From the NCBI RefSeq assembly GCF_900182745.1, contig NZ_FXTY01000003.1:124001-188000 (forward strand): DNA of 64,000 nt. Reading direction: 5' to 3'. Position numbers and translations under genes: made by a program. Source of the stretch: Shimia sagamensis (GTDB taxonomy: Bacteria > Pseudomonadota > Alphaproteobacteria > Rhodobacterales > Rhodobacteraceae). Each line of letters opens with the position of its first letter. Positions within the stretch are counted from its first letter, which is position 1. The notes beneath the pieces are model-generated. The model did not search any database. It worked only from the letters and a program-made list of their open reading frames with translations, and was not told where the DNA came from. Positions 24,387-33,112 of this stretch are shown here, piece by piece.

Positions 24387-27300
24387 TTGCGCTTCTCTAA
24401 ACTCAGACTGACAGGCTTCAAAAGCTTTGTGGACCCTACGGATCTGATCATCGCAGATGGTTTGACCGGTGTTGTAGGGCCCAACGGCTGTGGCAAGTCC
24501 AACCTGCTAGAAGCGCTTCGCTGGGTGATGGGGGAAAACCGTCCCAAGGCGATGCGCGGCGGTGGCATGGAAGATGTGATCTTTGCCGGAACATCGACCC
24601 GGCCAGCCCGCAATTTTGCCGAAGTGTCTTTGCAAATCGACAACTCGGAGCGCCTTGCGCCCGCTGGGTTCAACGATGACGACGCGCTGGAGATTGTGCG
24701 TCGCATTACACGCGACATCGGCAGCGCTTATAAGGTCAATGTCAATGATGTGCGTGCTCGGGACGTGCAGATGTTGTTTGCAGATGCGTCAACCGGTGCA
24801 CATTCGCCGGCTTTGGTTCGTCAGGGCCAAATTGCGGAGCTGATTAACGCCAAACCCAAGGCCCGTCGTCGTATCCTTGAGGAAGCAGCAGGTATTTCCG
24901 GCCTTTACCAACGCCGCCATGAAGCGGAACTAAAACTCAAAGGCGCCGAGACCAATCTGGCCCGTGTGGACGACGTGATCGAACAATTGGCAAGCCAATT
25001 GGCCCAGCTTTCACGCCAAGCCCGTCAGGCCGCCCGCTACCGTGCCATTGGGGACGAGCTGCGCCAGGCCGAAGGCATGCTGCTCTACCGTCGTTGGCGG
25101 GACGCGGATGACGCGCGCGCGACGGCGGATGATGAACTCAAGACTCGGACAACTCAAGCGGCCCAGGCTGAAATCCTTGCGCGGACAGCGGCCAAAGAGC
25201 GCCAGGCCCGTGACGAGGTTCTGCCTGGTAAGCGAGAAGAAGAAGCGATTGCCTCTGCGGTACTTCAACGTTTGCAAGTGCAACGAGACAGTTTGAATGA
25301 CCAAGAAGCGCATGCGCTGCAAGTCATCGAAACCCTGAAAAACCGCATCCTGCAGTTGGCCCGCGACATGGAGCGCGAGGCCGGATTGAACCGTGATGCC
25401 GAAGAAACCATCGAACGTTTGGAATGGGAGCAGCGCGAACTTGCCAAGGCAAGTGAGGGTCATGAAGACAAACTTGAAGCCGCACAGGACGAAAGCCGTG
25501 AGGCGGCCAGCGTCTTGCAGGAGCGCGAAGCCGACCTGTCTCAGCTGACCGAAGATGTTGCGCGGCTGTCTGCGCGCCATCAATCCGCGCAGCGCTTGTT
25601 GGATGACAGTCAAAAGACGCAAGATAAGAGCGAATCAGAGGCCGAAAAGGCCCGCGCGGCCGTGGCCGAGTCCAACGAGGCATTGACCCGTGCCGGAGAA
25701 GAGCTCGAGCTGGCCCGGGAGGCCGAAGAAGAGGCCATAGAGGCTGCCCAAGATGCCGAAGAGCGTCTAGCCGAAGTCGAAGAAGAACGCGCCGAAACCC
25801 AATCCCGTGAGGCCGATGCCCGCGCCGAGCGTTCTGAGGCCGAAGGTGAACTCAACGCTTTACGAGCCGAGACCACGGCGCTGGCCAAGCTGGTTGAACG
25901 CGATACGGCCGAAGGCGGTCAAATCCTCGACCGCCTACAAGTGCAACAGGGGTTTGAAAAGGCGCTGGGTGCAGCCATGGCTGACGATCTGCGTGCACCG
26001 GAGGTTGAAGAGGATGGTCCTTCCGGCTGGTACGTTTTGCCCCAATATGGCGAGGTTCAACCGCTGCCTGAAGGTGTGACCTCTTTGGTGCAACACGTCT
26101 CTGTGCCAGAGGTGCTGGAGCGCCGTATGAGCCAAATTGGCCTGGTGTCCAATGAAGATGCGCTGAGCTTGCAGCCGCTCCTCAAACCTGGCCAACGCCT
26201 TGTCTCCCTTGAGGGCGACCTCTGGCGTTGGGATGGATTTCGGGCTTGGGCCGAAGATGCGCCAAGCGCAGCGGCGCTGCGCTTGCAACAGCTCAACCGG
26301 CTGGAAGAGCTCAAACAGGCCATGGCCCGTGCCACTGCCCGCGCCGATGGGGCCGTGGACGCCCATGAGGTGCTGCAAACGCGCTTGAGAGAGTTGGCCA
26401 GCGTTGATCAATCCGCCCGCGAGGCCCGACGCGCCGCCGATCGCGCTGTGGCAGATGCCAATCGCGCCTTGTCTCGCGCAGAAGCCGATCGGAATCTGGC
26501 CGAAGGTCGGCTGGAAAGTCTCGGCTTGGCCGTGACACGCCACGAAGAAGAGGCCATGGCCGCGCGCCAGCAATTCCAAGAGGCACAGCGCGCGTTGTCT
26601 GACTTGGGTGATCTGGATGCCGCGCGTCAGGAAGTTGAAGACATCAAGATGACCGTCGAAGGCGCGCGCATCATGATGATGTCACGCCGTTCTTCCCATG
26701 ACGAGGTGCGCCGCGAAGGCGAAGCGCGCCTGAAGCGTACTCAAGAGGTCATGAAAGAGGTCAGCGGCTGGCGTCACCGTCTGGAAACGGCCGAAAAACG
26801 TATGAACGAACTGGCAGAGCGCAAAGACACCTCGGAAGATGAGTTGATCGAAGCGGGCGCCGCACCAGAAGAAATTTCAGAGAAGCGCGAAGAGCTCACC
26901 GAAGCCATTGAGGCCGCAGAAGAGCGCCGCCGGGCCGCGTCAGATGTACTTGCCGAGGCCGAGGCTGCCTTACGTGAAGCAGAGCATAACGAGCGCGATG
27001 CGGAACGCCTTGCCAGTGAAGCGCGTGAAGCCCGTGCCCGCTCGGAAGCCCGCGCTGATGCCGCCCGAGAAACCGTGGCCTATGCGGCGGAACGCATCAT
27101 GGAAGAACAGGAGGTTGCGCCTGCCGATCTCCTTGAAAGCCTCGATGTCGATCCGGACAAAATGCCGGATTCCGAAACGGTTGAAAACGATGTGAACCGC
27201 TTGAAACGCCAACGCGACAGCCTTGGCGCCGTGAACCTGCGTGCGGAAGAAGACATCAAAGAAGTTCAAGAAGAGCACGACGGCTTGGTCAGTGAAAAGG

Positions 27301-27842
27301 CCGACCTTGAGGAGGCCATCCGTACCTTGCGTAACGGCATTGCCAGTTTGAACAAAGAAGGCCGCGAACGCCTGCTCACAGCCTTTGAGCAAGTGAATTC
27401 CAACTTCACTCTGCTGTTCCGCCACCTCTTTGGCGGCGGTGAAGCCAACTTGGAACTGGTGGAAAGTGACGACCCGCTGGAAGCTGGCCTGGAAATCATG
27501 TGCCAACCTCCGGGTAAGAAACTCAGCACCCTATCGCTGCTGTCCGGTGGCGAGCAAACCCTGACTGCGATGGCGCTGATCTTTGCGGTTTTCCTCGCCA
27601 ACCCGGCCCCGATCTGTGTGCTGGACGAGGTTGATGCCCCGCTGGACGACGCCAACGTGACGCGGTTTTGTGACTTGTTGGATGAAATGTGCCGCCGCAC
27701 CAACACGCGCTTCCTGATCATCACCCACCATGCTGTGACTATGGCGCGCATGGACCGTCTGTTTGGGGTGACCATGGTGGAGCAGGGGGTGAGCCAGCTT
27801 GTTTCCGTGGACCTCAAGGCGGCAGAAACTTTGGTGGCCTAA
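24387..27842 (+). CDS. smc: Chromosome segregation protein SMC
   Basis: The 1151-residue protein has the full SMC plan. An N-terminal ATPase half carries the Walker A GPNGCGKSN at residues 31-39. A coiled coil rich in Glu, Arg and Ala follows, then a hinge near residues 510-640 containing non-helical GWYVLPQYGEV. A second coiled coil leads to the C-terminal half, with the LSGGEQ signature at about 1052 and Walker B near 1075 (ICVLDEVDAPLDD). It condenses and segregates chromosomes with ScpA and ScpB, which are not in the window. The start is a TTG at 24387; the family N-terminus MRFSKLRLTGFKSF fixes it, and no in-frame ATG fits. Confidence 0.97.
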   Translation: MRFSKLRLTGFKSFVDPTDLIIADGLTGVVGPNGCGKSNLLEALRWVMGENRPKAMRGGGMEDVIFAGTSTRPARNFAEVSLQIDNSERLAPAGFNDDDALEIVRRITRDIGSAYKVNVNDVRARDVQMLFADASTGAHSPALVRQGQIAELINAKPKARRRILEEAAGISGLYQRRHEAELKLKGAETNLARVDDVIEQLASQLAQLSRQARQAARYRAIGDELRQAEGMLLYRRWRDADDARATADDELKTRTTQAAQAEILARTAAKERQARDEVLPGKREEEAIASAVLQRLQVQRDSLNDQEAHALQVIETLKNRILQLARDMEREAGLNRDAEETIERLEWEQRELAKASEGHEDKLEAAQDESREAASVLQEREADLSQLTEDVARLSARHQSAQRLLDDSQKTQDKSESEAEKARAAVAESNEALTRAGEELELAREAEEEAIEAAQDAEERLAEVEEERAETQSREADARAERSEAEGELNALRAETTALAKLVERDTAEGGQILDRLQVQQGFEKALGAAMADDLRAPEVEEDGPSGWYVLPQYGEVQPLPEGVTSLVQHVSVPEVLERRMSQIGLVSNEDALSLQPLLKPGQRLVSLEGDLWRWDGFRAWAEDAPSAAALRLQQLNRLEELKQAMARATARADGAVDAHEVLQTRLRELASVDQSAREARRAADRAVADANRALSRAEADRNLAEGRLESLGLAVTRHEEEAMAARQQFQEAQRALSDLGDLDAARQEVEDIKMTVEGARIMMMSRRSSHDEVRREGEARLKRTQEVMKEVSGWRHRLETAEKRMNELAERKDTSEDELIEAGAAPEEISEKREELTEAIEAAEERRRAASDVLAEAEAALREAEHNERDAERLASEAREARARSEARADAARETVAYAAERIMEEQEVAPADLLESLDVDPDKMPDSETVENDVNRLKRQRDSLGAVNLRAEEDIKEVQEEHDGLVSEKADLEEAIRTLRNGIASLNKEGRERLLTAFEQVNSNFTLLFRHLFGGGEANLELVESDDPLEAGLEIMCQPPGKKLSTLSLLSGGEQTLTAMALIFAVFLANPAPICVLDEVDAPLDDANVTRFCDLLDEMCRRTNTRFLIITHHAVTMARMDRLFGVTMVEQGVSQLVSVDLKAAETLVA

Positions 27843-27906
27843 TCACCGCAACGTGACGCCTTACAATTCAAAAACCACATAATCTCTGTCAAAACAGGAG
27901 ACCCTC

Positions 27907-28272
27907 ATGTGGAAGCTCACCCCGATTCTTGCGCTCATTGCTACGCCAGTACTGGCTCAAAACTGGAAAACCGCCACCGGAGACAACCCGTTTGCCTCCG
28001 CCGCCCTCGCTGAACGGCTCTCAGGTCAAACTCTGATCTTTTTTGATAACGGCCAGTCGGTGTTCGAAAACAACGGGCAATATCAATACATATATGGTGG
28101 CGGGGGTACGTGGTATGGGCATTGGAAAGTTGCCGACAACAGCACGGTTTGCGTGACCTTCGTGACGGGTGTTGAACGCTGCGATCGGATTGTGGAAAAC
28201 GGCGGGCGTTTGGTGATGCAAACCGCCGACGGTTTGCGTTTTCCTGTGCGGGACATTGAGGCGCACTCTTAA
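27907..28272 (+). CDS. Exported hypothetical protein
   Basis: The 121-residue protein begins with a signal peptide (KLTPILALIATPVLAQ, cleavage likely after the Ala-Gln region near residue 17). The mature part has two Cys residues (TVCVTF and ERCDRI) that may form a disulfide, and aromatic beta-rich segments (GQYQYIYGGGGTWYGHWKV). CAGGAGA precedes the ATG. It follows smc by 64 bases on the same strand. I do not recognise a named family; similar small secreted beta proteins occur in related genera. Confidence 0.72.
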   Translation: MWKLTPILALIATPVLAQNWKTATGDNPFASAALAERLSGQTLIFFDNGQSVFENNGQYQYIYGGGGTWYGHWKVADNSTVCVTFVTGVERCDRIVENGGRLVMQTADGLRFPVRDIEAHS

Positions 28273-28295
28273 AGGAGCGCACCTCAACCAAATAG

Positions 28296-29468
28296 TTAGA
28301 GCGCGTTCAAAAGCTGTGCGGTTGGCCAGGCATCTGCAGGCAATCCCAAGCGCACTTGCTCAGCTTGCACGGCACGGCGCGTGAGTTTGCCCAAGATGCC
28401 GTCCACTTTACCAACATCATGTCCGCGTGCTTTTAGTTTTTTCTGCAATTGCTTCATCTGATTGCCGGACAGACCGGGATCAGGGTTACCCGCGTCATAG
28501 CGCTTTGCGCCTTCCAAGCGGTTGGCGAAATAGGCCGCCGTGGTCACATAGACGAAGCTCTTGTTCCACTCAAAGTAGACGCTGTAATTTGGATAGGCCA
28601 AAAATGCCGGCCCCTTGCGCCCCTGAGGCAGCAGCAGTGAGGCGGGCAGGTTGGCCAGTTTGCCTTCGCGTGGTTTCACACCCATCTTTGCCCACTGTTT
28701 TGCGGATAGCGTGGTGTCCAATCCGGACTTGGACCAATCTAAGTTGCTGGGTACCACAACCTCTTGTAGCCACGGCTCATTTTTGCGCCAGCCAAGATGG
28801 GACAGCATCTTGCCACCGGACATCAGTGCATCCTGTGGCGAGGTCTTCAGGCTGACTTTGCCGTCCCCGTCCCCGTCGACACCGTTTTCGATGATGTCGG
28901 CAGGCAGCATCTGCACCATGCCAATTTCACCCGCCCAGGCACCTGTGGTTTTGGTGGGGCTGAAGTTGCCGCGCTTGTACAGCTCCAGTGCTGCAAACAC
29001 CTGTGGGCGGAACAGTTCTGGGCGGCGACAGTCATGCGCCAGCGTGACCAGAGAATTCAGCGTGTTAAAATCGCCTTGGAAGGCGCCGTAATCGGTCTCA
29101 AACGCCCAAAACGCCAAAAGCACACCGCGTGACACGCCGTATTGCTTTTCGATCCGACTAAAAGTCGAGGCATATTGTTTGGCTTTCTTGCGGCCCACGT
29201 CAATCCGGTTCTGACTGATCAAACGCTGTGAGAAATCCAGAAACGGCATCTGGAATACGCCTTGGGAGCGGTCCGCCTTGATGGTTTTGGGGTCCTGTCG
29301 CGCGCTGGAAAAAAACTTGTCTACCGTGCCTTTGGAATAGCCCTTGGACATGGCTTCTTTTTTCAAGCCATTGACAAAGCTGTTAAAAGACCCGCCGCAT
29401 TGCGCGGCTGCGGTGGTGGCTGTGCTGACGGTCAAAAACGCCGCAGTCAGCGCTGGCAAAAGACGCAT
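28296..29468 (-). CDS. Lytic murein transglycosylase (MltB-like, with peptidoglycan-binding domain)
   Basis: The 390-residue protein has an N-terminal signal peptide (LLPALTAAFLTVSTATTAAAQ). It continues with an MltB/SLT_2-type catalytic domain in which Glu124 of AFWAFETDYGAF is the probable acid. The segments FAALELYKRGN and WAGEIGMVQMLPADI follow. The C-terminal 60 residues form a peptidoglycan-binding domain type 1 (MKQLQKKLKARGHDVGKVDGILGKLTRRAV). It should cleave glycan strands with 1,6-anhydro formation in the periplasm. The ATG at 29468 follows GAGGG by 8 bases; longer in-frame readings lack a signal peptide. It lies downstream of cobD on the same strand. Confidence 0.93.
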   Translation of the reverse strand: MRLLPALTAAFLTVSTATTAAAQCGGSFNSFVNGLKKEAMSKGYSKGTVDKFFSSARQDPKTIKADRSQGVFQMPFLDFSQRLISQNRIDVGRKKAKQYASTFSRIEKQYGVSRGVLLAFWAFETDYGAFQGDFNTLNSLVTLAHDCRRPELFRPQVFAALELYKRGNFSPTKTTGAWAGEIGMVQMLPADIIENGVDGDGDGKVSLKTSPQDALMSGGKMLSHLGWRKNEPWLQEVVVPSNLDWSKSGLDTTLSAKQWAKMGVKPREGKLANLPASLLLPQGRKGPAFLAYPNYSVYFEWNKSFVYVTTAAYFANRLEGAKRYDAGNPDPGLSGNQMKQLQKKLKARGHDVGKVDGILGKLTRRAVQAEQVRLGLPADAWPTAQLLNAL

Positions 29469-29533
29469 ACAAATACCCTCATGGTGCAAAATGTTGCCCA
29501 GACATAGCCAGAGCCTGCCCCGCGGGCAAGCAT

Positions 29534-30442
29534 CTAGAAAATCGCCAGCATCACAACAATGGCCAATCCCGCCGCCCAAGTCAGCCACAACGCGCGGCAA
29601 CAAGCATCCACATCATCCGCAGTAAGTGTCTTGCGTCCCTTGGGGTTCACGTAGGGAAATTCCTGCATCACACCATCGTAAGACCGTGGTCCGGCGACCG
29701 AAATATCCAATGCGCGGGACATGGCCGCCTCCGGCCAACCGGCGTTGGGGGAACGGTGCAATCCTGCATCCGCTCGGATGGCCCGCCACTGTGTCAGACC
29801 AGCATGTGTTACGGCGATCAACAGCGCAGTCAGCCGGGCCGGCACCCAATTGAGCACATCGTCCAGTCGCGCCGCCGCCCAACCAAAGTCTTTGTACCGC
29901 TCGGTTTTGTAGCCAATCATGCTGTCGGCAGTGTTGACAATTTTGTAGATCAACAGCCCGGGTAAGCCACCAATCAGGAACCAGAACGCTGGTGCAATCA
30001 CACCGTCGCTCAGGTTCTCGGCGCCGCTTTCAATGGCGGATCTGGCCACGGCACTCGTGTCCATGTCTTTGGTGTCTCGACTGACAATTCGGCTAACCAT
30101 GACCCGCCCGTCACCCAACGACAGGCGCAACGCGTCACCCACCGCTTGCACGTGCTGCACCAAGGAGCGCTGGGCCAGCAGGATCGCCGCCAGAAGCATC
30201 TGTGGCACCCAACCAAATAGACTTATCAATGAGCCAAGTAACCATGCCGCCAGAACAAGCCCGATCACCACAATCACGCCTTTTGCTTTGCGATTGATGC
30301 CTTCGTTGTAGTCCTGATCCGCGCGGCCAATCACCTTGCCCATAACCACAGCCGGGTGTGGCACACGCTGCCAAAGCCAACGTGGCTCGCCAAATATGGC
30401 GTCGAGCAATAGTGCGCCTACCAGAATGCCTGCTGTGCTCAA
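29534..30442 (-). CDS. cobD: Adenosylcobinamide-phosphate synthase (CobD/CbiB)
   Basis: The 302-residue integral membrane protein matches CbiB (CobD in the aerobic nomenclature used for this group). It has [28 protein letters not shown] at the N-terminus, [27 protein letters not shown] in the middle and [15 protein letters not shown] later. It joins aminopropanol phosphate to adenosylcobyric acid in late vitamin B12 synthesis. Its start overlaps the cobC stop by 4 bases, so the two are translationally coupled. No cobalamin riboswitch was recognised upstream, and no other cob genes lie in the window. Confidence 0.94.
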   Translation of the reverse strand: MSTAGILVGALLLDAIFGEPRWLWQRVPHPAVVMGKVIGRADQDYNEGINRKAKGVIVVIGLVLAAWLLGSLISLFGWVPQMLLAAILLAQRSLVQHVQAVGDALRLSLGDGRVMVSRIVSRDTKDMDTSAVARSAIESGAENLSDGVIAPAFWFLIGGLPGLLIYKIVNTADSMIGYKTERYKDFGWAAARLDDVLNWVPARLTALLIAVTHAGLTQWRAIRADAGLHRSPNAGWPEAAMSRALDISVAGPRSYDGVMQEFPYVNPKGRKTLTADDVDACCRALWLTWAAGLAIVVMLAIF

Positions 30443-31419
30443 AACTCATGCTCCGTCATACGCAATGCGTGTTCCACCTGCTCCCAACGATCGGGGGCCG
30501 GAAGGCCCAGCCGCAAATAGGTTTTCGAGTAGGGGAAAATCCGGGTCCATATATGGTAGCGCGCAAGGTGATTTTGCCACTTGGCAGCATCATCCACCTC
30601 ATACAATCGAAACAGGCTGGTGCCACCAGACAGGTTTGCACCGGCAATCTGCATCATCTGGTCCATCCGGGTGCTGTCTTTGCGCAACCGCTCGCGTGTT
30701 TCGAGCGCCCAGCCCGTTTCGCGGAGCGCGGCGGTGCCAATGGTCAGGGCTGGACCAGACACGGCCCAAGGGCCGGTCAAATCGGCCAATCGCGCAATCA
30801 AGCCCGGTTCGCCAATGGCAAAGCCAAGACGCACGCCTGCCAATCCCCAAAACTTGCCAAAGCTTTTGAGCACAATCCGGCCGGGTTGGTCCGTCACGCG
30901 GATCATGCTCCAGTCTGGCGTGACATCGCAAAAGCTCTCGTCAATCACGGCAAACGATGCGGTGAGGTCATCCACAGACCAAAGTCGTCCGGTTGGATTG
31001 TTCGGGTGAACCACCACCTGCGCATTAGGTGCTTCACTGCCCAGCTGCCATCCTTGGGCCGCAAAGGCGGCCGCGTGCTCGTTGTAGGTTGGTGCCTCAA
31101 TCTGCACTGTGCCTTGATCTAGCAGAGACGGAATGCGGGCGATCAGCGCCGACGCGCCCGGCGCGGCCAAAATGCCGGCCCCATCCGGCACCTTCCAAAA
31201 TTCTCTCGCTGCGTTCAACAATCCGTTTTGGGCAACCTTGTCGGGTAGGCGTGCCCAATCGTCCATAAGGATATGCGGCATGGTGTAGGGCACCGGATTG
31301 ATCCCGGTGGACAAATCCAGCCAACTGTCGCGGCTGCCGCCCCAATGATCCCTCGCGGCGTCAAGTCCACCGCCGTGGTCGCGTTGTTCCGGAGTTGCTG
31401 TTTGGGGGGAGGTGGTCAT
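30439..31419 (-). CDS. cobC: Threonine-phosphate decarboxylase CobC (PLP-dependent)
   Basis: The 326-residue protein is a class I/II aminotransferase-fold enzyme. It has [14 protein letters not shown] at the start, [22 protein letters not shown], and the PLP lysine in [17 protein letters not shown]. CobC makes (R)-1-amino-2-propanol phosphate for the cobalamin nucleotide loop. Pairing with cobD in an overlapping ATGA arrangement supports this over a histidinol-phosphate aminotransferase. The upstream gene is a glutathionyl-hydroquinone reductase ending 93 bases away on the same strand. Confidence 0.92.
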   Translation of the reverse strand: MTTSPQTATPEQRDHGGGLDAARDHWGGSRDSWLDLSTGINPVPYTMPHILMDDWARLPDKVAQNGLLNAAREFWKVPDGAGILAAPGASALIARIPSLLDQGTVQIEAPTYNEHAAAFAAQGWQLGSEAPNAQVVVHPNNPTGRLWSVDDLTASFAVIDESFCDVTPDWSMIRVTDQPGRIVLKSFGKFWGLAGVRLGFAIGEPGLIARLADLTGPWAVSGPALTIGTAALRETGWALETRERLRKDSTRMDQMMQIAGANLSGGTSLFRLYEVDDAAKWQNHLARYHIWTRIFPYSKTYLRLGLPAPDRWEQVEHALRMTEHEF

Positions 31420-31470
31420 GTCGCGCCCTGCTGTGATCCTGCAAGGCGCGCGTACCGCATATGATGTTCA

Positions 31471-31496
31471 CTGCGCAAGCTTTCTTGCCTGCGCAG
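31471..31496. repeat. Inverted repeat CTGCGCA-N12-TGCGCAG
   Basis: A perfect 7+7 inverted repeat lies in the 92-base gap between the leftward GST-like gene (stop 31512) and cobC (start 31419). The loop holds a second short GCAAG/CTTGC complementarity. It is not followed by a T run on either strand, so a classical terminator is unlikely; it may be an operator or mRNA processing element. Confidence 0.4.
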
Positions 31497-31511
31497 CAAG
31501 GATTTCCCAAG

Positions 31512-32486
31512 TTAGCCCCGCCCGTGTGGCGCGTCGTAATCAATCACCGGATTGATGGGCACAATCTGATGTGGGTTGATGCTGGTGTGGCTGCGCAGGT
31601 AGTGATCGACAATGTGCTTGAAGTTTACGGTCTCCGCCACTCCGGGCACCTGATAGAGCTCACGCGTGTAAGCCCAGAGGTTGGGGTAATCCACAATCCG
31701 CTTCCGGTTACATTTGAAATGCAGATGATACACGGGATCAAACCGGATCAGGGTGGTGAACAAACGCCAGTCCGCCTCGGTGATCTGATCTTCCATCAGA
31801 TAGCGGTTCTCCGACAGATGCTCCTCAAGCCAGTCCAGCGTGTCAAACAGCGGATAGATGGCTGCGTCATAGGCCTCTTGTGTGGTCGCAAATCCGCTCT
31901 TGTACACGCCGTTGTTCAGCGTGTCATAAATCCGCTGGTTGACCTCTTCAATCGCGTCCCGCTCTTCTTCGGGCCAGAAGTCCAACGTGTTGCCGGTCAC
32001 GCCGTCAAACGCGCTGTTGAACATGCGAATGATTTCAGAGCTTTCATTGCTTACAATGGTTTGCTGCTGCTTGTCCCAGAGGATTGGTACGGTCACGCGG
32101 CCAGAATACGTTGGGTCCGCTTTGGTGTAGACGCTATGGGCGTGACTCAGCCCATACAGCGTGTCGCCAGTCGCGCCATGATCATCCGTCTCAAACGTCC
32201 AGCCTTCGCTGAACATGTCTGGATGCACGGCAGACACAGTGATGTGCTCTTCCAAGCCCTTTAATGTGCGGAAGATCAGTGTACGGTGCGCCCAAGGACA
32301 AGCATAAGACACATAGAGGTGATACCGCCCACTCGCGGCCTGAAAACCTGCCTTCCCACTTGGCCCCGCGCTGCCATCAGCGGTGATCCAGTTGCGGAAC
32401 TGCGCAGCGGAGCGCACAAATTTGCCGCCGTGTGATTTGGTGTCATACCACTGGTCGGTCCATGTTCCGTCTACAAGCAAACCCAT
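31512..32486 (-). CDS. Glutathionyl-hydroquinone reductase (Xi-class GST, YqjG/ECM4-like)
   Basis: The 324-residue protein matches Xi-class glutathione transferases: GLLVDGTWTDQWYDTKSHGGKF at the N-terminus, then YVSYACPWAHRTLIFR, whose Cys is the catalytic thiol, then PILWDKQQQTIVSNESSEIIRMFN in the thioredoxin-like domain, and ITEADWRLFTTLIRFDPVYH in the helical domain. Such enzymes reduce glutathionyl-hydroquinones in the cytoplasm, protecting against quinone stress. It is transcribed leftward upstream of cobC, perhaps with its own promoter in 32487-32590. Confidence 0.94.
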   Translation of the reverse strand: MGLLVDGTWTDQWYDTKSHGGKFVRSAAQFRNWITADGSAGPSGKAGFQAASGRYHLYVSYACPWAHRTLIFRTLKGLEEHITVSAVHPDMFSEGWTFETDDHGATGDTLYGLSHAHSVYTKADPTYSGRVTVPILWDKQQQTIVSNESSEIIRMFNSAFDGVTGNTLDFWPEEERDAIEEVNQRIYDTLNNGVYKSGFATTQEAYDAAIYPLFDTLDWLEEHLSENRYLMEDQITEADWRLFTTLIRFDPVYHLHFKCNRKRIVDYPNLWAYTRELYQVPGVAETVNFKHIVDHYLRSHTSINPHQIVPINPVIDYDAPHGRG

Positions 32487-32598
32487 CGCGCATTCCTTTG
32501 TGCCTAACTTGACCTCAACCTAGGCCGGGTTTGCCTCTCAAAAAACCAACATACGCGCGCGAGTGTTGCGCGTTTTTGCACAGCTCACGTTGGGAGCC

Positions 32599-32623
32599 GT
32601 TCCTTAGGCTACCGCTAAGGAAC
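32599..32623. repeat. Inverted repeat GTTCCTTAG-N7-CTAAGGAAC
   Basis: A perfect 9+9 inverted repeat lies in the divergent region between the GST-like gene (start 32486, leftward) and the hypothetical gene at 32698 (rightward). No T run follows. It could be an operator for one of the two promoters or an mRNA hairpin in the leader of the rightward gene. Confidence 0.55.
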
Positions 32624-32697
32624 CAGACTGTTTACCAAATCTTCGCTTGACCGGTGCAGCATGGTGGGATGCAGTGAGACGAACGATGGAGAATCCC

Positions 32698-33051
32698 ATG
32701 AGCACTTATTTATCTGCCGAAGTGCAGGCCGGCTTTGATGCCGCGCGCAAAAAGGCGTTGAAACAAAGGCACCGTCTTCGTGTAGAGGCCGATGGTTTGA
32801 GCGTCCGGGTTGTGCGCTTTCTGGATGACGGTTTTACGCTGGATGCCGAAACCGCACCACGTCTACCGGGGCTTGTGAACCTCTATGACGGGTCAAAACA
32901 CATTTCGCAGTGCTTGGTCGTCGCGACCGACGAAGAAGATGGTGAAATGCACTATGAATTCAAACGCGCCACACCAGTCACGGATCAGGCGCCGGTGGAC
33001 TATTATCAAAGTGAGCCAACCCCTGCCGGATTGCTCGGGCGTCCGCACTAG
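32698..33051 (+). CDS. Conserved hypothetical protein
   Basis: The 117-residue protein has an N-terminal basic helix (FDAARKKALKQRHRLRVEADG), then a beta-rich middle (SVRVVRFLDDGFTLDAE, LVNLYDGSKHISQCLVVATDEEDGEMHYEFKR) and a polar C-terminus. GGAG lies 7 bases before the ATG at 32698; a second in-frame ATG lies 12 bases upstream. I recognise no named family. It is a single gene with a strong terminator and a 9+9 inverted repeat in its upstream region. Confidence 0.72.
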   Translation: MSTYLSAEVQAGFDAARKKALKQRHRLRVEADGLSVRVVRFLDDGFTLDAETAPRLPGLVNLYDGSKHISQCLVVATDEEDGEMHYEFKRATPVTDQAPVDYYQSEPTPAGLLGRPH

Positions 33052-33081
33052 AGCGCCCCACGAACGCGCCATAGGCAACGA

Positions 33082-33112
33082 AAGGGCGGGGAAATCCCCG
33101 CCCTTGTTTTTA
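33082..33112 (+). terminator. Intrinsic terminator, likely bidirectional
   Basis: AAGGGCGGGG / CCCCGCCCTT forms a perfect 10-bp stem with an AAAT loop, followed by GTTTTTA. It lies between the convergent hypothetical gene (stop 33051) and the MalY-like gene (stop 33110) and could serve both. Confidence 0.9.

Noticed and set aside
31420-31511. Cobalamin riboswitch upstream of cobC
   Set aside because: I could not find the conserved B12-box segments; only a simple inverted repeat is present.
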